Below are positions 30,673-41,849 of a stretch of 64,000 nucleotides of DNA, in pieces; the stretch's first letter is position 1; each line of letters opens with the position of its first letter. Made by a program: the position numbers and the translations under genes. Origin of the DNA: Cynocephalus volans (lineage: Eukaryota; Chordata; Mammalia; Dermoptera; Cynocephalidae). The notes under the pieces are model-generated. The model ran no database searches, was not told the DNA's origin, and worked only from the letters and a program-made list of their open reading frames with translations. The stretch covers positions 104,905,835-104,969,834 of the forward strand of contig NC_084469.1 in assembly GCF_027409185.1 (NCBI RefSeq), in the 5' to 3' direction.

Positions 30673-30877
30673 TGTTTGGTGGCTGTCTGGTACAGGATCC
30701 AAACCTGTGGACTTTTTTTTTTTTTTTTTTTTTTTGGTGGCTGGCTGGTATGGGGAACCAAACCCTTGACCTTGGTGTTACAAGGCTGTGCTCTACCCAG
30801 CTGAGCTAAACAGCCAGCCCAAACCTGTGACCTTGGTGTTATAACATCGTGTTCTAACCAACTGGGCTTACTGGCCC
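30673..30877 (-). repeat. SINE inserted within a SINE
   Basis: An outer monomer (30673-30713 plus 30821-30877) is interrupted by an inner monomer with a long T-run (30714-30820). AAACCTGTGGAC and AAACCTGTGACC at the two edges are the insertion duplication. Confidence 0.88.
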
Positions 30878-30934
30878 CTTTTTTTCCATTGTGAGGTTTG
30901 TTTTTCTTTGGGGGGGGGTTTATTATTTTTAGTC

Positions 30935-31265
30935 TTTATATTATTTTTAATTGACACATCATAATTGTACATATTTATGAGGTAGAGTGTGTTATTTCGA
31001 TACATGGGTACAACGTGTAATGATCTTTTCTTTTTGCATCTGGCAGTTATGGGGATCTGAACCCCTGACCTTGGTGCTATAACACGGTGATCTAACCAGC
31101 CAGCCCCACAATGTGTAATGACCAAATGAGCATAATCAGTAAATCCATCACCTCCAACATTTATCATTTCCTTGTGTTGGGAAACACTCAAAATCCTCTC
31201 CTCTACCTATTTGAAAATATACCATAAACTGTTGTTAACTGTAGTCACCCTACATTACTAGAGAA
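30935..31265 (-). mobile_element. old LINE-1 3' UTR fragment with SINE insertion
   Basis: TTTTTAATTGACACATCATA, TATTTCGATACATGGGTACA and AACTGTAGTCACCCTACA are L1 3' text. A minus SINE lies at about 31033-31110 (GCATCTGGCAGTTATGGGGA … TAACCAGCCAGCCCC). The L1 strand is uncertain. Confidence 0.65.
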
Positions 31266-31311
31266 CACTAGATCTTAATCCTCCTATTTAGTTGTAATTT
31301 TGTATGCTTTT

Positions 31312-31402
31312 TTTTTTTGTGGCTGGCTGGTTTAGGGACCCACCTCTGGACCTTGGTGTTATCAGCACCACACTCTAACTGACTGAGCTAACCAGCCAGC
31401 CC
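31312..31402 (-). repeat. tRNA-Ile-like SINE, monomer
   Basis: TTGTGGCTGGCTGGTTTAGG, TGGACCTTGGTGTTATCAGC and GAGCTAACCAGCCAGCCC. Confidence 0.87.
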
Positions 31403-31414
31403 TTTTCTTTTTTT

Positions 31415-32110
31415 TTTTTAATTGAGGCAAAATTCATGTCACCTAAAGTTAACCATTTTTACGTGATCATTTCAGAAACATTTAGTACATTCGCATCGTT
31501 ATGCAATGACCTACACCATCATCTCCAGAACTTTCTCATCTTCCCAAACTGCAGCTCTGTCCCCATTGAACGCTCACTTCCCATGCCCCTCACCCCAGCC
31601 CTTGACAACCACCAGTCTGCTTTCTGTCTCTACGTGTTTACCTATTCCAGACGTTTCATATCAATGGAATCATCCACTAGGTGGCCCTTTGTGTCTGGCT
31701 TCTTTCACTGAGCGTCATGTTTTCCAGATTCATCCATGTTGTAGCGTGGATCAGAGCTTCGCTCCTTTTATGTCTGGATAGTATTCCATTGTATGGATCT
31801 ACCGCATTTTGTTTATCCACTCATTTGTTAATAGACATTTGGATTGTTTCCACCTTAGCCAATGAGCTTTCAAGTTTGCGCATGTGTGTGTGAAAATATA
31901 CCTGACATAAAATTTAACATTTTAACCACTTTTAAGTGTGTCGCTCAAGGGCATTAAGCACATTGGCGTCCAACCATCACCACCAACTTTCTCTAGAATG
32001 CTTTCATCATACTGAACCGAAACTCTGTACCCGTTATACATCAGCTCTGCATTGCTGCTCCCTCCTGCCCCTGGCAACCACTGTTCTACTTGCTGTCTCT
32101 AAGGGCTTTT
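31415..32110 (+). mobile_element. old LINE-1-type segments (two similar blocks)
   Basis: ATTGAGGCAAAATTCATGTC … GCAACCACTGTTC-type text occurs twice (31420-31880 and 31895-32100), with GTATTCCATTGTATGGATCT and TTCACTGAGCGTCATGTT in the first. This is common L1 sequence, degraded. Confidence 0.65.
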
Positions 32111-32119
32111 ACATATGGA

Positions 32120-32310
32120 AGTCTGGGCATGCCAGCTCTCCTGAGCCTTCAGTGGCTCCCCACTGCCCTCAAGATAAAGATCAAATCATCCCAAGCAGTG
32201 CAATTTGCTTCTTGGTCCTTTCAATTTGCTCCTTCTGGAAGCTTCCTTCTCTGCACAAGATGTCCCCTTGCCTTCTCCTCCTACCTTATTCTTCAGGTCT
32301 CCTGGAAACT
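32120..32310 (+). repeat. L2-type LINE fragment
   Basis: CTTCAGTGGCTCCCCACTGC and CCTCAAGATAAAGATCAAA are typical L2 3'-region text. Confidence 0.65.
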
Positions 32311-32615
32311 TTCCCCAGGAGAAGGCACAGCAAAAAGTGCTGGATAAGCAGAGCGAAGGGACTGGTCAGCTGCACGGGAAGGTAGGTGGGCTGAGGGGGC
32401 TCCAGGTGGGTATTGGGAGCTCTCAGGCTGCAGTTGGGTGGGGTGCATAAGCAGAGAGCCCAGAGGCTGGTTGGGTGGGGGCTGCAGACATCCAGATGGA
32501 GGAGGAAGGGTCTGCAGAAGCAGAGAAGCGGGCATGGAGAGGTGGACTCTCCGGGCAGAAGTGTGGCTGCGTGGCCAGGTGGAGGTGGGGCTGAGGGACA
32601 GAAGGCAGGATGATT

Positions 32616-32712
32616 TTTTTTTCTGATGGCTGGCCAGTACGAGGATCCGAACCCTTGACCTTGGTGATATAACACTGCGCTCTAACCAACTGAACTAACT
32701 GGCCGGCCCCCA
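32616..32712 (-). repeat. tRNA-Ile-like SINE, monomer
   Basis: TTCTGATGGCTGGCCAGTAC, CTTGACCTTGGTGATATAAC and GAACTAACTGGCCGGCCCC. Confidence 0.9.
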
Positions 32713-33320
32713 TGGATGATTGATGGTCACGTCCGTGGCCATCCTGCATGTGTGTTCAGAGCCTGGGAGGGCCAAGGTAGGGCTGGACTCCTGCCTTGGG
32801 CCAGCAGCCAGAGCCCCCCAGTGTCCTGGTATCCCCGCTGAGAGGTGGGTTCCTGGGGCACCTACACCATTTACAATTTTGAGGGCCCAGCTCCGCCCAA
32901 GGAGAGAGGTTTCATAGTAAAGTCAGGCTTGGCTTTCCCCCAGCTGGCTGGCCTCCTATGCCTGCTTCTAAATGCCAGCTTGTCACAATGTGTCAGCGTG
33001 CGAGTGCCTGAGCCCACATCTGTGTGTGGGGGGGTGTTTGCGGTGCTGCGGCCAGCGTGGGGGTGGCATCTCTTAGCAAGCCAGTGGCCATTTCCATTCC
33101 ACGCTTCTTTTTATATCTCATATTTACAGAAAGCCTAGACCTCTGAGCCTGGGCCATCTGGTGGGTGGTTTGGGGCTTCCAGGGAAGGAGTGGGAGGGTG
33201 GAGAGGTGGGGGCGTCTGCAACCCTGGCACGGAGGGAGGCTGGCTGGGTCAGGGGTGGCCTCTGGCCCCCTTCAATTGGCTCCGACTGCATGCAGCATGG
33301 GGCCACAGTCCTGCAGCAGC
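32713..33320. other. unique DNA, no gene seen
   Basis: No recognised repeat or exon. Confidence 0.4.
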
Positions 33321-33337
33321 AGATGGGCTGAGCTATA

Positions 33338-33507
33338 TATATATTTTTTTATAAAAATGACCGGTAAGGGGATCTCAACCCTTGGCTTGGTGTTGTCAGC
33401 ACCACGCTCAGCCAGTGAGTGAACCGGCCATCCCTATATAGGATCTGAACCCGTGACCTTGGTGTTATCAGCACCACACTCTCCCGAGTGAGCCACCGGC
33501 CGGCCCA
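33338..33507 (-). repeat. tRNA-Ile-like SINE, tandem dimer with target-site duplication
   Basis: AAAATGACCGGTAAGGGGAT, CAGCCAGTGAGTGAACCGGC and GAGCCACCGGCCGGCCC. GGGCTGAGCTATAT (33324-33337) and GGGCTGAACTATAT (33508-33521) flank it. Confidence 0.9.
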
Positions 33508-33795
33508 GGGCTGAACTATATTTAAAGGCTACTTTCTCCACTTCCAGTGTTGGATCCTCACCAGGATGAATGGGTTAGAGCGAGGCCTGGCCGGTTCTCT
33601 CCAAGAGCCTGGGAGCATCTCCCTGAGAAGCAGCCCTGTGGACCCTGGATGTCTCGCTGCCTAGGCTGCCCTCCCCATCCTGCCCCGGCTCTGTACCGTA
33701 TAAGAAGTCCACTGAGCGGCCCTGAGTCAGGGGTGCCCACAGAGAGCTGAAGGCCAGCGGTGGCTCCCTGGGCTTATGCAGTGACCTCTGGAACT

Positions 33796-34160
33796 ATGGT
33801 TTGAATGTCCCCTCCCAAACGCATGTTGAAACTTAATCCTCAGTGTGGCAGTGTTGAGAGGTGGGGCCTTTAAGAGAGCAGAGCCCTTGTTAATTTATTA
33901 ATGGATTAATGGGCTATCATGGGGGTAGAACTGGTGGCTTTCTAAGAAGAGAGACCTGAGTGAGCACATTAGTACGTTCTTACCCCTCACCATGTGACGC
34001 CCTGCACTGCCTCCGGACTCTGCAGAGAGCTCCCACCAACGAAAAGGCCCTTACCAGATGTGCCCAAACTGGAATTCCTGGCCTCCCAAACTGTAAGAAA
34101 TGAATTTTATTTCTTTAACAATTATCCTGTTTCCAATATGCTAAGTGACAGAAAACAGGC
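33796..34160 (+). mobile_element. MaLR-type LTR (MLT1/MST-like)
   Basis: CTATGGTTTGAATGTCCCCT, GTTGAAACTTAATCCTCAGT, GGTGGGGCCTTTAAGAG and CACCATGTGACGCCCTGCAC match MaLR LTR text. Confidence 0.82.
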
Positions 34161-34837
34161 TCAGACACTGGGTAACTCCTGCATGATTCCAACGAACGTT
34201 CCTCCTCCCAGAGGCACACAATCATGTCCTCTTGCTTTTATACCATGGTAGTGTGCAGCTGTGGTAGGCACCACGGGTACACACAGTGCCAGCGAGCACT
34301 TTGGGATGGGCTCCCATTTTATGGATTTTATTGATTAGGAGGTTGAGGTCATGGGTTGGGGCATGTGTGTATGTGGGGGGGAGGTGGGTCATTGAAATGA
34401 TTGCTCAAAGTAGCAGAGGAGGCATTGCAGGATGGTCTGTTCAACCCTACTGTCCAGGTGCCACCTATTCAATCGCTGATGACCTCGCAAGGCCCACAGA
34501 AGAGTGGGATCCTACACTGCCACACTGGTAAGCAACAGAGGGAGGTGACTGCCCAGGCACAATAGAGTTCGAGAATGGTGCCAGGGGTGTGAGGCTAGAC
34601 CTGTGCTGTCCAGTGTGGTCACTAAGACCCACAGGTGGCTATGGAGCACTTGAGATGTGACTGGTGCTAATTGAGATGTGCTCTGAAATGTAAAATACAG
34701 TGCTGGGTTCCAAAGACTCAGTATGAGGAAAAGAATGTAAAAGATCACAATGATTTTCATATTGGTGACATGTTGAAATGATTATATTTTAGATATATCC
34801 TATTAAATAAGTGTATTATTCAAAATAATTCACGTAC

Positions 34838-35570
34838 CTCAGAAAGGTCAACATGGAATTTACCCTTGATCCAGCAATTCCGCTCCAAGGTATAGACACA
34901 AAAGAATTGAAAACAGGGCCGAGCCCGTGGCGCACTCGGTAGAGTGCTGCGCTGGGAGTGCGGCGACGCTCCCGCCGCGGGTTCGGATCCTACATAGGAA
35001 TGACCGGTGCACTCACTGGCTGAGTGCCGGTCACGAAAAAGACAAAAAAAAAAAAAAAAAAAGAATTGAAAACAGATGTTCACACAGGTACTTGTACACC
35101 CATGTTCACAGCAGCATAGTTCACGACAGCCAAAAGGGGGAAACAACGGAAGTGTCACAGCAGCAGATGAGTAGATAAACACGATGTGGCCCATTCATGC
35201 CATATGATTCAGCCATACGGAAGAATGAAGCTCTGACACACGCTACTACGTGGATGAACCTCGAAAAAGTTATGCTGGGTGAAAGAAGCCAGACACAAAA
35301 GCCCACATAATGTATGATGCCATTTCTATAAAGTGTCCCCAACAGGCAAATCCATAGAGACGGAAAGCAGTTCGGTGGTTGCCAGGGGCTGGGGGAGGGG
35401 AGAGGGGAGTGGCTGCTAAGGGGTACGGGGTTCCTTTTGGGTGATAGAAATATTTTGAAATTAGATAAGGGTGGTGGTTGTATCACACTGTGAATGTACT
35501 AAATGCCGTAGAATTGTACACTTCAAATGGTTAATTTTATGTCATGTGAATTTCACCTTAACTAAAAAAA
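34838..35570 (+). mobile_element. old LINE-1 3' end, split by a GC-arm SINE
   Basis: GTTCACAGCAGCATAGTTCA, AGAAGCCAGACACAAAAGCC, GGTGGTTGCCAGGGGCTGGG and GAATTGTACACTTCAAATGG. It is parallel to the copy at 25.6 kb. Confidence 0.85.
34917..35059 (+). repeat. GC-arm SINE (rearranged dimer) with 16-bp target-site duplication
   Basis: GGCCGAGCCCGTGGCGCACT … GCTGGGAGTGCGGCGACGCT … GAGTGCCGGTCACGAAAAAG. AAAGAATTGAAAACAG flanks it exactly at 34901-34916 and 35060-35075. Confidence 0.93.
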
Positions 35571-35699
35571 TGCCCCAAATCAGAAAACGAACAAAAAAAT
35601 TGAAAAAAATTAATTTTACCTGTTCCTTTTTACTTTCTTTAATGTGGCTACTAGAAAATGTAAACGTGACATACTTTAGGTTTCTGTTGGAAGGCTCTG

Positions 35700-36250
35700 G
35701 TCTAGACTACGAGCTCCACCCCCCACCCCCGCCAGGGTTCTGAGGTCTGGAGCCAGGGGAAGCCAAACTCAGCTGCAGCCAGGTAAAGGGCACACCCAAA
35801 ACACCATTTCCATGTGGGTAGCCCACCGTAGCCACTGCAATTGCCACGGCTGCTGCAAAAGCCGCTAGTCTCTACAGCAGCAGTCACAGCCACCGTGCAG
35901 ATGGCACGCCAGACTCTCACCTTCATTGACACAAGGAGAGGCACCAGCAGAGACCAAAGAAAAAGAAGAGGTCCTCTCTCTCCACAAAGCACACTCCAGA
36001 GTAACAGAAGCAGCATCTGCTTTATGATAACAGGGAAGGACTTGATCACACCTGTCAGCACTGGACAGATCTAGACAACAAACCAACAGAGGAACAGTTC
36101 ATCTATCACATGGAGAGAGCAAATCTATGGTTATTAGAGGGGAGGGGGAAGGGAAAGGGGAGAGATTGGATAAGGGGCTTAAAAATATGTATGATTTGTA
36201 ACAATGAATGTGCTAATAAAAAATAAAAATAAACAGTTTATAGAAAAAAA
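35700..36250 (+). repeat. unclassified repeat-like segment with L1-like polypurine 3' end
   Basis: Ends in GAGGGGAGGGGGAAGGGAAA followed by AT-rich text and AATAAAAAATAAAAATAAA, the layout of an L1 3' UTR. The upstream GCTGCAAAAGCCGCTAGTC area is not recognised. Confidence 0.4.
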
Positions 36251-36548
36251 AATAGACTACCTGCCCCCAAGGGGATCTAATAACACCTGTTTTGTTTGCC
36301 CAGCAGGTAAAAGCCCCAGGACGGCCACTGACCCAGAGCAGGGCAGGGATGGGGCTGAGGTAGGGAGGATTGTAACTGTTCACGCACTAACTGGACTTTG
36401 GATTCGTGGTTCGCTTCCCAAGGCAGCAGGACCTTGCTCTCTCTGGCCGGCGGGGAGGGGCGGAGGATGGAAATTGGTGCAATGCCTTGAACCATCTGGA
36501 ACTTTTGACCACCTGAAGTTCAAGAACCTGGAGACTGTCGCTCAGTGA

Positions 36549-36552
<4 letters not shown>

Positions 36553-36623
<71 letters not shown>

Positions 36624-36626
36624 CGC
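36553..36626. repeat. microsatellite (GT)31 followed by (GC)6
   Basis: Uninterrupted GT from 36553 to 36614, switching to GC from 36615 to 36626. The whole is alternating purine–pyrimidine. Confidence 0.97.
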
Positions 36627-36629
36627 TGG

Positions 36630-38050
36630 GCGGGGAGGTGTTGGGGTATGGACAGGGCAGGAGGTAACTAGGTCTCAGCCAGCAAGGGCATGTCCTCACC
36701 CCCGAGGAGGTGGCAGGGTTGACCGGAGCGAAACCAACTGGGTGCGGATTCAAGGTCCACTCTGGTTACCCCTGTGTGACCTTTGACAAAAAACAAACTA
36801 TTCTGACTCTTACTTTTCTGATCTGAATGTGCCTCCCTGACCCTCTGCCCATCCTAAGCTGCCTCTCCTCTCACTGTGCCCCAGAGCTCCCCTGTCTTCA
36901 CTGGGCTGTTCCTGAGAAAAGGTGGAGACAGAAATTGAGAGGTGGGCCGGGTCTCCACGTCCAGCCGCTGCCAGCTCAGGGGGCTTGGCCTTCCTGAGCC
37001 ATCTGCTCTGTTCTGAGTAATCCAATCCTTAGAAAGTTCTTTTGAGAGAGCAGTTGGGAACCAATCTCTGTGATATTCCCACCAGTCATGATTCTGTCCC
37101 TGGAGCTGGGATGCTATCATGCCCTGGCCCCACTGCCTCTTCTGGATCCAAGTTCTGGGTTCTCCAACCAGTTAGTTACACGGGGGTCTCGCTGGTGGCT
37201 GTTCACCATCTGGCCTCTAGGTGGGGCCGTCGGCCTGCCTGCTCCTTGACTTTGTCCAGCCGGTACAAACTCACCACCCCCAACCCCAGCCGCTGGGAGC
37301 CAGGAGCTGGGGCTGCAGCTGGGGCCACCACTTTGAACAAGACCTGGGACTTCATTGGGGGGCTGTCAAGTCTACTTTGATTGTCTAGTTGATTGATTAT
37401 TGTAATGTGGCCTTTGATTGACCTGGGCAATCCTGGAGCTCAGGAAGTGCTTTTTGGAGCAGAAAGTATCTGGCAACTCTTAAAAACTTCCCAAGACTTC
37501 TGTTGTGACCCTGCCCCACTTTCCCTGGGGGTGACCACTGTCCGCAACTCCCTGTATCTCCCTCCAGACCATTTTTTTATGGAGCAAATGGAGTCGTGGA
37601 GGATGCCTGGTGGATGGCCAGGCAGGGGAAGGCCTTTCTCATGTTTAAGAGCTGGAGGAGGGTGGGCAAGGGGCAGGGAGCTTGTTTGCAGGGCTGCAGG
37701 GTGAAGGCAAGCACTCCAAGGGGCTGGAAAGTGTGCAAGGCTGGGAGGGAGGCTGAGAGGTCCGGCAAGCTTGCAGGGTGAGAGGTGGCATCCCGCAGAG
37801 GAGTTCAGGCCACCATTCTGGGCAGGACGGTGGCAGCAGAGACAAGGGGCCAGATGGAATGTGGGTGTCATGTTTAGCAGATGGAGCTGTCATCACAGAT
37901 TCAGGATGTGTGGGTGGCATGACAGTGGTTTCCGTGTCTGTTCTCTCCACAGATTCTACACCCAAATGGCAGCTTTGTCTGCTCGTCCTCACCTGGCCTT
38001 CAACAGGTGCTCGGCCATCATCGGTGAGTGATGGGTGACACTTTATCACA
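36630..38050. other. unique DNA, no gene seen
   Basis: No recognised repeat or exon. Confidence 0.4.
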
Positions 38051-38189
38051 GTACAGTCATCCCTCGCTGTCTGTGTAGTATTGGCTCCAGGACACCCTTG
38101 GATCCCAAAATCAAGTTGTTTATATATAATGGCGTAGTATTTGAATATAACCTATGTACGTCCTCCCATATACTTTATTTATTTATTTT

Positions 38190-38275
38190 CAATGGCTGGT
38201 TAGTAAGAGGATCCAAAATCTTGACCTTGGTGTTATAACACTGTGCTCTAATCAACTGAGCTAACCGGCCAACCC
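38190..38275 (-). repeat. tRNA-Ile-like SINE, monomer
   Basis: CAATGGCTGGTTAGTAAGAG, CTTGACCTTGGTGTTATAAC and GAGCTAACCGGCCAACCC. Confidence 0.88.
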
Positions 38276-38402
38276 AATCCCCCCCATATACTTTAAATCT
38301 TCTCCAGATTACTTATAATACCTAATACAATATAAATGCTATGCAACTAGTTGTTATACTGTATTGTTTTTTGTTTTTTTTTTACTCTTGTATTGTTATT
38401 TT

Positions 38403-38576
38403 ATTTATTTATGTATTTATTTATTTCAACCGGTAAGGGGATCGCAACCCTCGGCATGGTGTCGTCCGCACCACGCTCAGCCAGTGAGCGCACCGGCCAT
38501 CCCTGTATAGGATCTGAACCCGTGGCCTCGGCGCTACCAGTGCCGCTGTGCTCCTGAGTAAGCCACAGGACCAGCC
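38403..38576 (-). repeat. tRNA-Ile-like SINE, tandem dimer with target-site duplication
   Basis: CAACCGGTAAGGGGATCGCA, CAGCCAGTGAGCGCACCGGC and AAGCCACAGGACCAGCC. TGTATTGTTATTTT occurs on both sides (38389-38402, 38577-38590). Confidence 0.88.
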
Positions 38577-38865
38577 TGTATTGTTATTTTTGATTTATCT
38601 ATTTTTCCATGTATTTTTGATCTGTAGTTTGTTGAATCTGTGGATATGGAGCCCTTGGATATGGAGGGCCGACTGTAATTGTGTACATGAGACACAAGCT
38701 GAGGATGAAGCCAGCTCCTGAGGGACACAGAATGGGGGACAGAGCTGCGGTCAGACGTTTCCTTATCTGGCCTTGTTTCATGATTCAGTCAGTCATGGGC
38801 ACTGTCTCAATTCTCCCACGCCTGCTTTACCGTTTGTATTACTGTAGTAGGTTGAATAGTATCTT

Positions 38866-39250
38866 AGTCCATTTGGGTTACTATAAAAAAAATACCTGGG
38901 ACTGGGTAATTTATAAACACAGAAATTTATTGCTCACCGTTCTGGAAGCTGGGAGTCCAAGATCAAGGAGCTGGCAGATTCAGTGTCTGGTGAGGGCCTG
39001 CTCTCTGCTTCATTGATGGCCCCTTGCAGGCAGCCGCAAGCCAAGGAACACCAAGTGTTGCTGGCAACCACCAGAAGCTGGAAGAAGAACATGGGACAGA
39101 TTCTCCCCTGGAGGCTTCTGAGGGAGCCAACCCTGCCCAGCCCTTGATTTCAGACTTCTGGCCTCCAGAACAGTGAGAGAATAAATTTCAGTTGTTTTAA
39201 GTCACTCAGCCTGGGGTAATTTGTTATAGCAGCCTTAGGAAACTACTACG
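38866..39250. mobile_element. MaLR-type LTR pieces in opposite orientations
   Basis: TAGTCCATTTGGGTTACTAT and ACCTGGGACTGGGTAATTTA are the reverse 3' end of a MaLR LTR. CAGAACAGTGAGAGAATAAA and GGGTAATTTGTTATAGCAGC at 39170-39240 are a forward 3' end. Confidence 0.7.
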
Positions 39251-39334
39251 GCTCCTGTTTCTTTAAATTTTTTTAAATCTGTTTTTCTTATTTATTTATT
39301 TATTTGTAACTTATGTTATAGCACTTAAAGCAAT

Positions 39335-39400
39335 GGTATCTACACCAAGGCTGGATTCCTGTACTGGCCAGTGGCAACCCCCCGCCCCCAAAACAAACAG
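39335..39400 (+). repeat. tRNA-Ile-like SINE fragment
   Basis: ACACCAAGGCTGGATTCCTG and TACTGGCCAGTGGCAACCC keep the 3' half only. Confidence 0.55.
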
Positions 39401-39679
39401 AAAAACCAAACCACTGGGATCTGTAAGAGACTGGCTTTGCTGGGCAGGTGAGGCTTTTTAAAATGCACAGCGGAGTAAGGAGCAAGCTCATGGCTGGGGG
39501 TCCTGTTCCCATACTCCTCCTTCTGGTCACTTCTCTAAAATCAGCCTTCACCCTAGCACTGCCCCGAGTTCCCAAGGAGCGAGGGGTCCCTGAAGGTGGG
39601 GTGCTCTGGTGGGTGCCCCAACACAGACCTGGTTCTCCATGAGCCTTTGAGCTGTTGATGTCACCCATCTACAGTCCCC

Positions 39680-40215
39680 CGCAGTCCTTTGATGGCAGCT
39701 GAAGAGGATCAGGATTTGCCACTCCCAAATATGCCTCTTTAGCATAAGGATTATCTTGAGCTGAAGGCAACTGAAAATCTGTAGATGCAGGAAGAATTCT
39801 CTGCCGTCTCCTTCTCTGGCTAAAGGCTGGACATAAATTTCCCTTTGTGGAGGTATCCCCTCTTCTCCTTACGAGGAAGAGAAGAGCCACTCATCACTTG
39901 AGATACAGCATCAGATGAATCTACATAAACAAACCTTACTAAAATAACTCTTAGGTTCCATTAATTTCCCCCTTATATTTTCTAGTCCCTTCCTCACAAT
40001 TTATCATCCTTCAAAGCCCAACCCCTCTTTCCTTTGTTAAAATGGTATATAAGCCCCTGAGTCTGTTTCTTTGAGTTTCACTTTTCTGTGAACTCCATCA
40101 CACATGTATATGAATAAAAATGGCATGCCTTTTCTCTTTTAAGGTCTTTTGTTAGTTTAATTCACAGGCCCGCATCACTGAACCTAAGAGGGTAGAGGAA
40201 AAGATTTTCCTCCGG
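39680..40215 (+). mobile_element. ERV-type solo LTR (old endogenous retrovirus remnant)
   Basis: A promoter-like TATATAAG (40046-40053) is followed about 65 bases later by AATAAA (40113-40118), the U3–R layout of a retroviral LTR. ACTCCCAAATATGCCTCTTT and AACCTAAGAGGGTAGAGG are text I associate with mammalian ERV1-class LTRs. No gag, pol or env remnant is seen next to it, so it is solo. The 5' edge is uncertain. Confidence 0.6.
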
Positions 40216-41025
40216 ACACAGAGGTGGGTTCGCATTTCATAGACAAGACAGTGAGGCTTAGAGAGGTAATAAGTAGGGACTGTGGACCACAGGGAAGGGG
40301 AGGTGATTCCTGAAAGCACCAAGGACACATCTGAAATGGAGCCTTGGACTTTTGTGCCCCAGGAAGGGAGATGTCCAGGGCATTTGCATGGTGCACATGG
40401 CCCTCAGAGCCTCCATTTTCTTTGCCCCTTCAGCCTTCCAGGTGATGCACCGGGCTAGGGACTGAGGAGATGTGAAACCAGGACCCCAGCCGAGACCCCC
40501 TCCACCTCTTCATCCCCTGACTCTCGCACCCTGTGTCTCCTGGGCAACCTACTCTCACTCCAGCTGTACAGACTGTGGAGGCGTGGGGTCCAGCCTCCCA
40601 GCACTCAGCCATGAACTTGGCCTTTGGGTCTAAGGATCCTGGGGGGTTCCTGCAGCGGGCCTCATTTCCTGGAGGACAGATGGCTGCAGCCTCCCTGGCT
40701 GTGGAGGGAATTCATGGGCCCTCCCTTGGCTCACCCCACCAGCTCCTGATCGTGCTCAGCCTCAGCACCATGGGAAGGGGACCTTTGCCAGAGGCCAGCC
40801 CCACCTTGCACAGGCAGCTCATTTAGAAGTCTGGGGCGAGGGGTTGTAATTGGCCAAGCTTTAGCTTTTTGTCGGACTGGTCACTTCCTAGATGCTATTA
40901 CTTTAGAAGAAGCTCTGCCTGCCTTTCCATCTGAAGTCTGCAGCCTTTTCTGCCTGAGGGAAGGCCAAACACTGTGGTCTGGAGCAAGACCCGTCAGAAA
41001 TTTTCCTTTAATGGTACAGTTATTA
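40216..41025. other. unique DNA with a MIR fragment, no gene seen
   Basis: GACAGTGAGGCTTAGAGAGG at 40248-40270 is a MIR core scrap. Nothing else is recognised. Confidence 0.4.
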
Positions 41026-41029
41026 AAAA

Positions 41030-41190
41030 GCTGGCTCACTTGGGAGAGTGCTGTGCTGATAACACAAGGCCACGGGTTCAGATCCCTATATAGGGATGGC
41101 TGGTTCACTCACTTGGGAGAGCGTGGTGCTGACAACACCAAGTCAAGGGTTAAGATCCCCTTACTGGTCATCTTTAAAGAAAAAAAAAAT
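41030..41190 (+). repeat. tRNA-Ile-like SINE, tandem dimer
   Basis: GCTGGCTCACTTGGGAGAGT, CCCTATATAGGGATGGCTGG, ACACCAAGTCAAGGGTTAAG and CTTACTGGTCATCTTTAAAG plus poly(A). Confidence 0.88.
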
Positions 41191-41195
41191 TCTTT

Positions 41196-41276
41196 TAGCG
41201 GCTAGCCCGTACAGGGATTCGTGACCTTGGTGTTATAAGGCTGTACTCTAACCATTGAACTAATCTGCCAGCCTTG
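41196..41276 (-). repeat. tRNA-Ile-like SINE, monomer
   Basis: AGCGGCTAGCCCGTACAGGG, CGTGACCTTGGTGTTATAAG and GAACTAATCTGCCAGCC. Confidence 0.82.
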
Positions 41277-41849
41277 ATCCTATGGTAATAATGATACTAA
41301 ATAATAGCTCACTACAAGCCAGGTACTGTTCTGTAGTTCAAAGCAGCAGCTCTCAAAGGGGTCTGGGACCCTGGGGGGCTGCTGAGACCCTTCCAGCCAG
41401 TCCATAAGACCAAATTATTTTTATAATAATATTAAGATGCTCTTTTCTTCCATTGCTTTTATTCTGTCACATGTGAATGGGGGAATTTCTCAGGGGATGT
41501 TGGATATTGCAATGGGTCGAATGCGGAAACAGGCATGAGAATGCAGGTGTTTTTTGTTAAGCCAACATTCATAAGATGGAAATATGTAAAACAAAGCCTC
41601 CCTTCTCACGGAATTTTTTGGTTTTAGAAAATGTTAATTGTTATTTAAAATGTTAATTGTTATCATGTAATGGGTTTATTGTTGATTGTGATTTTAAAAT
41701 AAACAGATTTAACAGTTCTCAATTTTAATTTCTAAATAGTAAATATCCGTAGCTATAACCCACATAAATAGTCACTCTTTGGGGTCCTCAAAGATTTTTA
41801 AGAATGCAAAGATGCGCTATGACCACAAAGTTTGAAAACCAGTGATGTA

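Larger units (their letters stand above)
38054..38675. mobile_element. Tigger-type (Tc1/mariner) DNA transposon fossil with two SINEs inside
   Basis: Starts CAGTCATCCCTCGCTGTC and ends GGAGGGCCGACTG, inverted-repeat-like ends flanked by TA on both sides (38052-38053, 38676-38677). The body text (ACTTATAATACCTAATACAA) is typical. SINEs occupy about 38190-38275 and 38403-38576. Confidence 0.82.

Noticed and set aside
36553-36626. CRISPR-like or other short-repeat array
   Set aside because: It is a dinucleotide microsatellite in vertebrate DNA; no spacer/repeat structure occurs anywhere in the window.
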